NCBI RefSeq assembly: GCF_014303395.1 | Contig: NZ_CP060298.1 | Coordinates: 4,297,001 to 4,361,000 of the forward strand | Source: Nakamurella sp. PAMC28650 | GTDB lineage: Bacteria; Actinomycetota; Actinomycetes; Mycobacteriales; Nakamurellaceae | DNA length: 64,000 nt | Direction: 5' to 3' | Shown: piece after piece, positions 8,533 to 17,122 of the stretch | Numbering within the stretch: the first letter of the stretch is position 1 | How the letters are laid out: each line of letters opens with the position of its first letter | Notes under the pieces: model-generated | Told to the model about the DNA's origin: nothing | Database searches by the model: none | The model's input: the letters and a program-made list of their open reading frames with translations, nothing else | Translations under genes and position numbers: made by a program

Positions 8533-11500
8533 GGCGTCACCGAGTTGGACGCTGCCGACGCCGGGCCGACGCCGACGGAGTTCGTGGCGGTGACGGTGAA
8601 GGTGTAGGGGGTGAAACGGATCAGGCCGGTCACGTTGCAGGTCAGACCGGTCGTGGTGCAGGTCTGTCCGCCGGGCGCGGCCGTGACGGTGTACCCGGTG
8701 ACCGGGGCGCCGCCGTTGAACTTGGGCGCCGTCCAGGCCACCGATGCGCTTCTGGTGCTCAGCCGGGTGGCGGTGACCGCCGTCGGGGCCTGCGAAGTGA
8801 TGGGCACGCCCCACTTGTTGGCCAGGTACTCCTCGACCGAACGACGCTGCGCGGTGCTGAGGACCTTGTTGAAGGTGATGACGTCACCGACCTGCCCGAC
8901 CACGCCGCGGTTTAAGACGGTGTTGGACACGCTGGCGGAGAACGACGTCACCGTCAACGACTGATCGGAGGTGATCAGGGCCAGCGGGGTGTTGGCGTTG
9001 ATCCCCTGGGCTCCGTTGACCCAGTTGAGCGGGCCGACCGTGCCGAACGACCAGTCGTTGGTGTTCGGCGAGTTGCGCGCCGTGCCGTTGCCGATCCGGA
9101 CGTCGTAGTCCTGGCCGGTCTGGCCGAACAGGTCGACGAGTCCGCCCGACTGTGCGGGGTTGGTGACGTTCGCGGCGACGAACACCGTCTGGTAGGTGTC
9201 AGTGGCGTTGACCGAGTTGAGGATGTCGGTGTAGTCGACGAAGTTGGCCGCGCTCAACCCGTTCCAGAGGCTCACGCCCGGTTGGTTCGCAGCGGTCGAC
9301 TGGATGAAGTTCTCGCCCTGGCCGCTCTTGTCCTTCCAGCAACCGATCGCCGTGGTGGTGGCGGCTCCGAAGCACGTGGAGTTGGCCAGCAGGACGGTCG
9401 GGTCCGCGCCGTCGAGCCAGAGCGTCATGCCGTTCCCCGACGACATCACCCCGGGGTAGGGGATGGCGTTGATCGGGGCCGAGGCCGGGCCGGTGCCGAG
9501 AGCGTTGGTCGCCGTCACCGTGAGGGAGTAGACAACACCGTCGGTCAGTCCGTTGATGACACAGGTCAGTGCCCCGGTGGTGGTGCAGGATGCTCCGCCC
9601 GGGCTCACCGTCGCGGTGTAGCCGGTGACGGCGGACCCGTTGTTGGTCGCCGGGGCCTTCCACGAGACCGTGATCGTGGTGTCGCCGTTGACCACGCCGA
9701 CCGTCAGCGGCGCGGTCGGAGCGCCGCCGACGACCCAGCTGAAGGCCGTGCTCGACGCCGTCACCCCCGCAGCGTCCGTCACCGTCAGGACGATCCCGCT
9801 GGTGGTGCCGGCCGTGGTCGGCGCGGTGCCGGAGATCAATCCCGTGGAGGTGTTCAGCGTCAGCCAGGAGGGCAGGTTCGCGGCCGAATACGTGAACGGT
9901 GCGGTGCCGCCGGTGACCAGCGTCGACACGTCCAGGGTGTCGGCCGACCCAGGGGGTGCGGTCTGCGTACCGGGGTTCGCAACGCTCGGGATCGCGTTCA
10001 CCCTGACGACGAAGGCCGCACTCGGGACCACCGCACCAGAGGCGTCGGTGACGGTCACCGTCACGTTGGAGAAGGTCTGTGCCGCACTGGTGATCGTCCC
10101 GGTGATCAGTCCGGTGCTGCTGATCGACAGGGTCGCCGGGCCGTTGTTCAGCACGTACTGGCACGGCGTGTTCGGGCACGTCGTCGACAGCTGCAGCGAC
10201 ACCGACACCCCGACCGTGACGTTCTGGTTGCCCGGCGAGGCCACCGTGGGCCGGGCGAAGACGGTCCAACCAAAAGTGACGCTCCGCTGGATCGAGGTCT
10301 TGGCGTCGGTGGCCACCAGCGTGACGGACGAGACGCCCGCCGCGGTCGGTGTGCCGGAGATGACGCCGGCGGGGGTCACCGTGAGGCCTGCGGGCAGCGT
10401 CGCGCCACCGGTCCACGCGAACGAGCCCGACCCGCCGGTGACGGACAGCGTGACGGTGTCGGCCACGCCGACCGTGCTGGTCTGCGCGCCGGGGTTGGTG
10501 GCGGCGAACGGCGGGTAGTCGATGGTCCAGCTGAAAGACACTGCGCTGGTGCGGTTCTGCGTGTCGGTGACGGTCAGGGTGACGGCGAAGGTGCCGACCG
10601 TGGTCGGTGTGCCGGTGATGCTGCCCTGGTTGTTGGACGTCGACAGGGCCAGCCCGGATGGGAGGGTTCCCCGCGGATCCGACCAGGTGTAGCCGGGGCT
10701 GCCACCGGAGGCGCTGACGAGCAGTCCGGGGATCGCCGTACCGGTGATGTTGGCCTGGTTGGCCGGTGCGGTACCGGTCAGCGCGGGCACCACGGTCCAG
10801 GTGAAGCTCGTGGTGGTGGCCCGACCGAAACCGTCGGTCAGCGTCAGGGTGAGCGAAGTGCTCGGGGTCACCGCGCTGGGGGTTCCGGTGATGCCGCCGG
10901 TCGCGGTGTTCAGGAACAGTCCCGCTGGCAGGGTTCCGGCGGTCAGCGCCACCCGGTAGCTCGGAACGGCCACGATCACCGGCGCGAGGTTGACGGTGTC
11001 GCCGACCGCCGAGACCTGGTTGCCGGGATTGGTCAGGACCGGGGCGGCGGGCGGCGACTGGTTCAGGTTGAACAGGGGGTCGTCGAAGGTGCTGAGCAGG
11101 GTCGAGGTCACGTAGGCGCACAGGGTCGGGGGGCAGCGGGAGCCCGCCCACGTCACGGCGACCACCGCCCGCAGGTAACCGGTGGGCACCGAGGCGGGCA
11201 CACAAGTGGCGCTGGTCGTCCCGATCGAGAACGCGCAGTAGCTCAGGTAGGTGTTGACGCTGTAGACGACATTGTTGACCGTCTGGAGGACGGCGCTGGT
11301 CGGCAACGCGGCAGAGGCCCCGGCGCCCGGCGTCGCCAGCTTGTCGACCGCCTGCTGCGTGCTGGCGGACAGCCAGGGCGACACTGCGCTCGACGCAGCG
11401 TTGAACTGGTTGAGGACGCTCACCGCATCACGCCCGTTGAGCGGGTCGGACGACGGGATCGCGCGGATCGCGTCGACCGTCGAGTTGGCGATCTGAGTGG

Positions 11501-11762
11501 CCGCCTGCGTAGCGCGCTGCTGGGTGGTCGACGCCACCGAGTTGACGAAGAACGTGGTGAAACCGGCCATCACGACAGCGATCAGCGCGATCGCCACCAG
11601 GCTCTCGAGCAGGACGAAGCCTTCGTCCTCGAAGGACCGGCCGAAGCGAACCGGCTTCCTCCGCCGGACCGGGTGGCGCTGACGCCGGTCAGCCAGGTAC
11701 TCGGCGATGCGCCGGTCGGCCGTCGCCAGCCGGGAAGGTCGGCGAGGTCGTCGATTCATCAC
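8529..11762 (-). CDS. Giant PilV/GspI-like prepilin with Ig-like, FN3 and LamG-like domains
   Basis: A 1077-residue prepilin, about five to seven times the usual size. The leader of 48 residues is long and arginine-rich (RRPRRPSR, RRRKPVRF). The processing site is EDEG then FVLLESLVAIALIAVVMAGF, with Glu at +5. A small pilin-like region is followed, from about residue 240, by at least five putative-Ig (He_PIG) repeats with the motif xLPxGLxLxxxTGxIxGTP. Then come an FN3 domain (APLTVGVVNGDTTITVSW), a concanavalin/LamG-like segment (MTLWLDGADP, GCWKDKSGQGENF, EEYLANKWGV) and a second FN3 domain at the C-terminus. These modules are common in bacterial adhesins. The start is GTG 11762 or ATG 11759. 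It lies between pilO and the pilW-like gene in the operon, so it is probably displayed on the pilus as an adhesive arm. Confidence 0.85.
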   Translation of the reverse strand: MMNRRPRRPSRLATADRRIAEYLADRRQRHPVRRRKPVRFGRSFEDEGFVLLESLVAIALIAVVMAGFTTFFVNSVASTTQQRATQAATQIANSTVDAIRAIPSSDPLNGRDAVSVLNQFNAASSAVSPWLSASTQQAVDKLATPGAGASAALPTSAVLQTVNNVVYSVNTYLSYCAFSIGTTSATCVPASVPTGYLRAVVAVTWAGSRCPPTLCAYVTSTLLSTFDDPLFNLNQSPPAAPVLTNPGNQVSAVGDTVNLAPVIVAVPSYRVALTAGTLPAGLFLNTATGGITGTPSAVTPSTSLTLTLTDGFGRATTTSFTWTVVPALTGTAPANQANITGTAIPGLLVSASGGSPGYTWSDPRGTLPSGLALSTSNNQGSITGTPTTVGTFAVTLTVTDTQNRTSAVSFSWTIDYPPFAATNPGAQTSTVGVADTVTLSVTGGSGSFAWTGGATLPAGLTVTPAGVISGTPTAAGVSSVTLVATDAKTSIQRSVTFGWTVFARPTVASPGNQNVTVGVSVSLQLSTTCPNTPCQYVLNNGPATLSISSTGLITGTITSAAQTFSNVTVTVTDASGAVVPSAAFVVRVNAIPSVANPGTQTAPPGSADTLDVSTLVTGGTAPFTYSAANLPSWLTLNTSTGLISGTAPTTAGTTSGIVLTVTDAAGVTASSTAFSWVVGGAPTAPLTVGVVNGDTTITVSWKAPATNNGSAVTGYTATVSPGGASCTTTGALTCVINGLTDGVVYSLTVTATNALGTGPASAPINAIPYPGVMSSGNGMTLWLDGADPTVLLANSTCFGAATTTAIGCWKDKSGQGENFIQSTAANQPGVSLWNGLSAANFVDYTDILNSVNATDTYQTVFVAANVTNPAQSGGLVDLFGQTGQDYDVRIGNGTARNSPNTNDWSFGTVGPLNWVNGAQGINANTPLALITSDQSLTVTSFSASVSNTVLNRGVVGQVGDVITFNKVLSTAQRRSVEEYLANKWGVPITSQAPTAVTATRLSTRSASVAWTAPKFNGGAPVTGYTVTAAPGGQTCTTTGLTCNVTGLIRFTPYTFTVTATNSVGVGPASAASNSVTP

Positions 11763-11777
11763 AGAGTGCCGCCCCGG

Positions 11778-12476
11778 CTACTTGCCGCTGAGCAGCTTCT
11801 GGAGGGCGGCCTGACCGGTGGGCGACAGCGGCGCGGAGAAGATGGTCACGGTCAGGCTCAGCGTGCAGGGACCGTCGATGCCGGTCGCCGTGCCACCACC
11901 CGAGGGCGCCAGTTGAATGGCGGAGACCAGGGCCCGGCGCGGCCCGGTCACCTGGAGCGCCTTGAGGAACGCGATGTCGTTCTTGCCGAGTCCGGTGACG
12001 ACCAGGCTGACCGGGATCTGCATGAGACCACCTGCCGAAGTGGCGGCCGGCGCCGCGGTGGCGCCGGCCGCCGTGCCGGTTTCGGTGGTGGCCGCCGCTG
12101 CCGGAGCAGCCACCGCGCCCGCGACCGGTAGCACCCCGCCCACGATGACGCTGGTCAACGAGACCGAGTTCGCCGTGGCCTGCGCCGAGAGCTGCCGGGT
12201 GAAAGCCGGAAGCCCCCCGTCGGAAGGCAGTTCGGCCAACGCCGCGGCCAGCCCGGCCCGGGGCGTTGCGACGTTGTCGTTCTCTTTCTTCAGCTTGCTG
12301 TTCTTGGCCTGGAGCACGCTGTTCTGCACCTGGGCCGAGTCGGCCTGGTCCCGGATCGACGCCGTGGCCGACAGTTGTGGACTGATCACGAAGAACCACC
12401 CGACGACCAGGATCAGGATCGCAACCGCAGCCCCGCCGCCGAGCCAGAGCCGCCGGTTCTGCGAGCGGCCGGTCAT
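11778..12476 (-). CDS. pilO: Type IV pilus inner-membrane alignment protein PilO
   Basis: A 232-residue bitopic membrane protein. After a short basic N-terminus there is one membrane helix (LWLGGGAAVAILILVVGWFFVI, about 10-31). A heptad-like helical stretch rich in Q/N/K follows (VQNSVLQAKNSKLKKENDNV), and then a periplasm-type alpha/beta domain with an Ala/Pro-rich insert. This is the PilO plan; PilO pairs with PilN and links the pilus motor platform to the outside. The gene overlaps pilN by four bases and precedes the giant prepilin. Identity rests on topology and position more than on sequence motifs. Confidence 0.85.
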   Translation of the reverse strand: MTGRSQNRRLWLGGGAAVAILILVVGWFFVISPQLSATASIRDQADSAQVQNSVLQAKNSKLKKENDNVATPRAGLAAALAELPSDGGLPAFTRQLSAQATANSVSLTSVIVGGVLPVAGAVAAPAAAATTETGTAAGATAAPAATSAGGLMQIPVSLVVTGLGKNDIAFLKALQVTGPRRALVSAIQLAPSGGGTATGIDGPCTLSLTVTIFSAPLSPTGQAALQKLLSGK

Positions 12477-13234
12477 TTGCTCACCGGGACGTCGAACCGA
12501 TGGCTGAGCAACACATTCGTCAGCCCGATCTTCAGGTTGTACGCGGTGCCCGCGGCGTCACTGGCGGAGCGGGTGTTCGAGACCGGGACCAGATCCACCA
12601 GGCCGGGGACCGTGCGGAGACGGTCGATGTAGTCGGACAGATCATCGAGGGTCTTCCCGGTGCCGCTCAAGGTGATGCTGCCGATCCGCGGCAGCCCGGA
12701 GGTGTCGAGCCCGGCGCCGGCCGACGCGGCACCCGCCACTCCGGCCGCGCTGATGACGATCGATTCCTGGCCGATGGTCATCGTCTTCGGCAGGTTGCTC
12801 TGGAGTTGGCCCATCAGGGCCACGAGATCCACATCGCCGGCCATCACCTGGGCGATCTGGCTCTGGACCTGACTGACCGAGCCCTGGATGGCCACGACCC
12901 CGTTGTAGCTCCGGCCCTCCTGCTGCAATTGCAGGGTGCGGTCCTGGATCGAGGCGAGATCATCCGTGGCGGATGCCTTGTCGCGCGCCGCCAGGTAGTA
13001 GCCGCCGGCACAGACCACCAGCACCGCGACGACGCCGGCCACCAGGAACTTGCGGAGGACCTTCAGCCGGCGTGCGTTGACGAGTTCCGGTGGGGTCAGG
13101 TCGGCCGCGGTGCACCAGCCCGGCATGGTGGTCCACAGGGTGCGCTGCTCCGGCGGGCGGCTGCCGTCGAGCCCACCCGGAATCTGCTGACCGGCGGAGT
13201 TCTTGCGGAGGCTTACCAGTGTCATCCGCTTCAC
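12473..13234 (-). CDS. pilN: Type IV pilus assembly protein PilN
   Basis: A 253-residue bitopic protein. A long cytoplasmic N-terminus of about 65 residues starts MKRMTLVSLR (the VNLLPxR-like segment bound by PilM is degenerate here). It is followed by RRLKVLRKFLVAGVVAVLVVCAGGYYLA, a membrane helix. A coiled-coil part (DDLASIQDRTLQLQQEG) and a ferredoxin-like domain follow, with GSITLSGTGKTLDDLSDYIDRL, a segment typical of PilN. It overlaps pilM and pilO by four bases at each end, so all three are translationally coupled. Confidence 0.88.
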   Translation of the reverse strand: MKRMTLVSLRKNSAGQQIPGGLDGSRPPEQRTLWTTMPGWCTAADLTPPELVNARRLKVLRKFLVAGVVAVLVVCAGGYYLAARDKASATDDLASIQDRTLQLQQEGRSYNGVVAIQGSVSQVQSQIAQVMAGDVDLVALMGQLQSNLPKTMTIGQESIVISAAGVAGAASAGAGLDTSGLPRIGSITLSGTGKTLDDLSDYIDRLRTVPGLVDLVPVSNTRSASDAAGTAYNLKIGLTNVLLSHRFDVPVSK

Positions 13235-14313
13235 GCCGCTGCTCCGATGGCCAGACCGAAAGCCACTGCACTGGAGTGCATCTCGGATTCCGCCGTGCCT
13301 GGCTCACCGAACGGCCGGCGATTGCCGATGTGCTGCATGGGATCGATCACCGTGACGGGGACGCCGTTCTGGGTCGAAAGCACCGCAGCAAGTCCGGGCA
13401 GAGCAGCGGCTCCCCCGGTCAACGAGATCCCCTCCAGAGCGGCCCCGTCACTGCCGGCCCGGAAGTAGTTGATCGAGCTCCGGATCTCGGCCAGCAGCGG
13501 ACGGATGGCGGTTTCCACCACTGTGGACACGTTGTCGGGTTGCCCGGTGAGGCCGGTCTCGCGCTTGGCGCGCTCGGCCTCCTCCGGACTCAGGTTCAAG
13601 TTCTCGACCAGCAGGTCGGTCAGTTCCTGACCACCACGGGCCAGCGTTCGGACCAGTTGCGGCACACCGTGATGGTGGATGACGATCGAGGTCAACTGCG
13701 CGCCGAGGTCGATCACCGCCTGCACCTTGAATCGCTGATCGCCGATCGAACGGAGCGCCCCGAACGACGAGAGGTCGACTCGTGCCACCTTCAGCCCGGC
13801 CCGCTCGACGGCTTCGACCGCAGCCAGCACCGGCCGGCGGGGGGTGGCGATCAACAGGCCGTTCAGCATCCCGGTCTCAGGATTCGGGGGACCGACCTGC
13901 GCGTAGTCCAGGACCACCTCGTCCAGCGGGAGCGCGATGATCTCCCTGGCCTGGAAAGGTAGCGCCTTGGCCCGCTGCTGCGCATTGAGATTCGGGATCT
14001 GCAGCGGCCGGACGACCACCTGCGGGTTGGCCACCCCCAGGATCACCTTGGAGCAACTGAAACCGTTGATGGCCCAGAGTTCCTTCAGCGCCTGGGTCAC
14101 GGCCGCCTGCTCGTTGACGGCGCCGTTGATCACGGCGCCCGGTGGCAACGGCACCGAGCCGAGTCCGTGCACGGTCACCGCCGGGCCCCCTCCGGTCATG
14201 CTCAGGGCCAGGATCGCGGCCCGGACCGCGGTGGCGCCCAGATCGATGCCGATGGCGTGGCCGTCGGTGTTGATCGGCCAGGTTCGTCCGTTGGTGCTGT
14301 CCCGGTGCTTCAT
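13231..14313 (-). CDS. pilM: Type IV pilus actin-like ATPase PilM
   Basis: A 360-residue cytoplasmic protein with an actin/FtsA-like fold. Phosphate-1 motif AIGIDLGATAVRAAIL (about 16-31), phosphate-2 region QAVIDLGAQLTSIVIHHHG, and adenosine motif GISLTGGAAALPGL are present. The central SHS2-type part includes LPFQAREIIALPLDEVVLDYAQ. In type IV pilus systems PilM binds the N-terminus of PilN and couples the motor to the PilN/PilO complex. The start ATG 14313 was chosen because family similarity begins there; the frame continues upstream to 14421. The gene lies 37 bases after pilD and overlaps pilN. Confidence 0.9.
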   Translation of the reverse strand: MKHRDSTNGRTWPINTDGHAIGIDLGATAVRAAILALSMTGGGPAVTVHGLGSVPLPPGAVINGAVNEQAAVTQALKELWAINGFSCSKVILGVANPQVVVRPLQIPNLNAQQRAKALPFQAREIIALPLDEVVLDYAQVGPPNPETGMLNGLLIATPRRPVLAAVEAVERAGLKVARVDLSSFGALRSIGDQRFKVQAVIDLGAQLTSIVIHHHGVPQLVRTLARGGQELTDLLVENLNLSPEEAERAKRETGLTGQPDNVSTVVETAIRPLLAEIRSSINYFRAGSDGAALEGISLTGGAAALPGLAAVLSTQNGVPVTVIDPMQHIGNRRPFGEPGTAESEMHSSAVAFGLAIGAAA

Positions 14314-14350
14314 GCGTGCGACCTCATCGCGCGAGCAGTCGACAATCCCA

Positions 14351-15142
14351 TCAGGCGCCCAGCAGGACGCTCGAGTAGAACTCGGTGAGTGCCGGGCCGA
14401 CGAAGATCGACACCAGTGCACCGGTGATCATGAACGGCCCGAAGGCCACCGCGCTGCGGCCGGAAGCCCGCCCCTGGGCGATCTTCAGGATGCCGAAGAT
14501 CGATCCCAGGAGAAACGCCGAGAACGCACCCACCAGCAGGACCGGGTACGACACGAAACCCAGTACCCCGCCGATGATTCCGGCGAGCTTGACGTCCCCG
14601 AAGCCCATCCCGGCCGGATACAGGAAGGCCAGCGCGAAGTACAGGAGGAACAGCCCAAATGCTCCAACCGCGGCCCGCAGCAGGGCCGCCGGATCGCCCT
14701 GCGCCACCGCAGCTGCGGTTAGTAGAACGGCCAGCACCGGGTAGGACGGATAGACGATCGCGTTGGGCAACCGTCCCACGTCGAGGTCGATCAGACTGAG
14801 GCTGATCCCCATCGCCGTGAAGTAGAGCACCGCCGGGAGGGTTGCGAGTTGATGTTCCCCCGCAACCCTCACGACCAGCGCGATGAAGATGACTGCGGTG
14901 AGTAATTCGACCACCGGATAGCGCACGCTGATCCGCGCCCGGCAGTCGGCACACTTTCCGCGAAGCACCAGCCAGCTTACCACCGGGATATTGTGCCGAT
15001 TCCGGATCTGATGTGCGCAGGCCGGGCAGTGCGACCCCGGCCGGGACAACGACATCCCGGCCGGGACCCGATGAATGACGACATTGAGGAAAGACCCGAT
15101 CGCGAGGCCGAGCAATGCGACCACCACGATCAACGGCTCCAT
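14351..15142 (-). CDS. pilD: Prepilin peptidase PilD (A24 family)
   Basis: A 263-residue polytopic membrane protease and methyltransferase. The N-terminal methylase domain begins LLGLAIGSFLNVVIHRVP and has the two zinc-type CxxC pairs CPAC (Cys39/Cys42) and CADC (Cys64/Cys67). The aspartyl protease residues are in LIDLDVGRLPN (around Asp119) and GMGFGDVKL (Asp183), the GxGD motif. It cleaves the short leaders of PilA and the three minor prepilins encoded in the same operon, and methylates their new N-termini. The ribosome binding site AAGGAG lies seven bases before the ATG. Confidence 0.95.
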   Translation of the reverse strand: MEPLIVVVALLGLAIGSFLNVVIHRVPAGMSLSRPGSHCPACAHQIRNRHNIPVVSWLVLRGKCADCRARISVRYPVVELLTAVIFIALVVRVAGEHQLATLPAVLYFTAMGISLSLIDLDVGRLPNAIVYPSYPVLAVLLTAAAVAQGDPAALLRAAVGAFGLFLLYFALAFLYPAGMGFGDVKLAGIIGGVLGFVSYPVLLVGAFSAFLLGSIFGILKIAQGRASGRSAVAFGPFMITGALVSIFVGPALTEFYSSVLLGA

Positions 15143-15282
15143 GCCGACACTCCTTAAATTACGTGGTCTTTTGACGCTGGGATTTGATGCACCTGCAAAG
15201 GTCAGTAGAACCGGCCCAACTATCGCTGTTTCTAAGGTTCAAATCCAGGTTTTTCCCCGGATGTCACCGGCTCCTAGAACGT

Positions 15283-15774
15283 CTAGCAGGCCGAGTTTGT
15301 AAGACCTGCCAGGGTTGTGACCGTCGAAGCGAGAGTTTTCACCGACCCGCCAACCGCACTGTTGTAGCAATATACCTTTCCTGCTCCGGCCGTGTTCGTA
15401 TCAACGATCACGTAGCTGCTGCCTGCCGTCGCACCGGCAAAGTAATTGAGGTTCGTATTGCTGCTGAGGTTGATAGTCTTGCTCGCACAGGTAACGTCGC
15501 CCGTAGCAGTGACAGCGGTACTCGTCGCGAACGTGATGGCAACAGTAGGATATTTCCCGTTGTCAGAATTGCACTGCTCCAGCACGTTGATTGCGTTGCG
15601 CATATCCGACTGCGCGGACGCATCGTTGGCGCCCTTGCGGTAGTTCAGGTAGAGCGGGATCGCGATGGCGATCAGCACGCCGAGAATCACCACCACCACG
15701 AGCAACTCGATCAGGGTGAAGCCCCTGTCGCCCTTGGCGCGCTTTTCCCAGCGCTTGGAAAGCAGGTTGTGCAT
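15283..15774 (-). CDS. pilA: Major type IV prepilin PilA
   Basis: A 163-residue type IVa prepilin. Leader MHNLLSKRWEKRAKGDRG is cut after Gly18; the mature N-terminus is FTLIELLVVVVILGVLIAIA with Glu+5, followed by IPLYLNYRKGANDASAQSD. The C-terminal domain has Cys in VLEQCNSDNGKY, DVTCASK, KVYCYNS and at the very end (SAC), enough for two disulfides. The start at ATG 15774 is fixed by GGAGG at 15780-15784, five bases upstream. This gene and its flanks are visibly less GC-rich than its neighbours. It may have its own promoter in the 113-base gap after pilC, which would allow higher expression than the rest of the operon. Confidence 0.94.
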   Translation of the reverse strand: MHNLLSKRWEKRAKGDRGFTLIELLVVVVILGVLIAIAIPLYLNYRKGANDASAQSDMRNAINVLEQCNSDNGKYPTVAITFATSTAVTATGDVTCASKTINLSSNTNLNYFAGATAGSSYVIVDTNTAGAGKVYCYNSAVGGSVKTLASTVTTLAGLTNSAC

Positions 15775-15887
15775 GAGAGCCTCCAAGGCTCGAGTAGTGA
15801 CGGGCCGGGCAACGGTTTTGCCGGTCCGGGTCGGACTTCAATACACCTATCGGTCAGAACTGCACCGACATGAGGAGTCGAAGCAAA

Positions 15888-17120
15888 CTAGTTCGACTGA
15901 ATGTTCTGGTAGATGGTGAACATCGGCAGGTACAGACAGATCACCATGGTGCCGATCACCAGACCCATGATCACCACCAGCAATGGTTCCAACGCCGAGG
16001 TGAGCGAGTCGGTGGCCGTCTGGACTTCCTGGTCGTAGTAATCGGCGACCTTGTCGAGCATCTCGCTGGTCTGCCCGGTTTCCTCGCCGACCTCGAGCAT
16101 CTGTACCACCATGGACGGAAAGATCGTGTGCTTGGCCAGCGGCCGGGAAATGGTGCTGCCCGTTCGGACCGCGTCCCGGACGTCCCGCATGGCCTCGCCG
16201 ATCAACGCGTTCCCCGACGTCCCGCCGACGATGTCCAATGCCTGGATCACCGGGACGCCGACCGCGAGCAGCGTGCCGAAGTTACGGGACCAGCGGCTGA
16301 TGGCCAATTTGGTGTAGAGCTTGCCGAACACCGGGATCTTCAACTTCAGCCGATCGGACTTCAGCCGGAACGCGGCGCTCTTCAACATCGCCCGGCGATA
16401 GGAGCGCAGCGCTGCCACCACCACGATCACCACGGTCGGTAGCACCCAGTAGGCGTTGTGGGACAACACCACCAGCACCTTGGTCGGCGCCGGCAGGGAG
16501 CCGCCGAGCTGGCTGAACATCTTCTCGAAGATCGGGACGATGAAGATGATGACGCCGGTGCCCATCAGCAACGAGAAGATCAGCACGATCACCGGGTACG
16601 TCAGCGCGGACTTGATCTTGGCCCGCAGCTCGGCGTCGGACTCGTACATCTTGGCGATCCGGGCCAGTGCGTCGTCGAGGAAGCCGCCCGTCTCGCCGGC
16701 GCCGATCATGTTGATCATCAACAGCGGGAACTGGTCGGGGTGACGCGACATCGCCTTGGACAGCGTGGTTCCGGCCTGGACATCATCCAGGAGTTGACCC
16801 ACCGCCGCCTTGAGCTTCGGCTTCTCGGTCTGCTCCTCGAGGATGCCGAGCGACCTGGTCAGGGTGAGGCCGGAGGAGGTCATCGAGGCGAACTGCCGCG
16901 ACAGGATGGCCAGGTCCTTCAGGCTCGTCCGCTTCGCAAAACCCGGGATCTTCAGGTCGCGGCGCAGACCCTCGCCACTGGCCGCCAGCGTCAGCGGGAT
17001 GAGCTTCTGCCCGCTGAGCGCGACGGCGGCCGCATCTGCCGATTCGGAGTCGATGGTGCCCTTGCGCATGGCCCCGGCTGCGTCGACGGCCTCGTAGGCG
17101 TAGGTCTTGGTGGCAGGCAT
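15888..17120 (-). CDS. pilC: Type IV pilus inner-membrane platform protein PilC
   Basis: A 410-residue polytopic membrane protein of the GspF/PilC family with the two repeated T2SSF domains. First domain: DLAILSRQFASMTSSGLTLTRSLGILEEQ and FPLLMINMIGAGETGGFLDDALARIA; second: ISRWSRNFGTLLAVGVPVIQALDIV and FPSMVVQMLEVGEETGQTSEML. Three membrane helices are visible (about 170-190, 220-240 and near the C-terminus). It forms the platform that PilB and PilT turn to add or remove pilin. Its ATG is two bases from the pilT stop codon, so the pair is tightly coupled. Confidence 0.95.
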   Translation of the reverse strand: MPATKTYAYEAVDAAGAMRKGTIDSESADAAAVALSGQKLIPLTLAASGEGLRRDLKIPGFAKRTSLKDLAILSRQFASMTSSGLTLTRSLGILEEQTEKPKLKAAVGQLLDDVQAGTTLSKAMSRHPDQFPLLMINMIGAGETGGFLDDALARIAKMYESDAELRAKIKSALTYPVIVLIFSLLMGTGVIIFIVPIFEKMFSQLGGSLPAPTKVLVVLSHNAYWVLPTVVIVVVAALRSYRRAMLKSAAFRLKSDRLKLKIPVFGKLYTKLAISRWSRNFGTLLAVGVPVIQALDIVGGTSGNALIGEAMRDVRDAVRTGSTISRPLAKHTIFPSMVVQMLEVGEETGQTSEMLDKVADYYDQEVQTATDSLTSALEPLLVVIMGLVIGTMVICLYLPMFTIYQNIQSN

Positions 17121-17122
17121 GT

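Noticed and set aside
9282-12131. A 949-codon plus-strand open frame opposite the giant prepilin and pilO
   Set aside because: It is antisense to clearly recognisable domains, is made of Arg/Gly/Ala-rich shadow sequence and has no family similarity. Long antisense frames are expected in such GC-rich DNA; the same holds for those at 3521-5194, 17967-20045, 27157-29085 and 37351-39279.
15232-15249. GGTTCAAATCC resembling a tRNA T-arm
   Set aside because: The flanking bases do not form the five-base T-stem, and no acceptor or anticodon stem can be drawn upstream.
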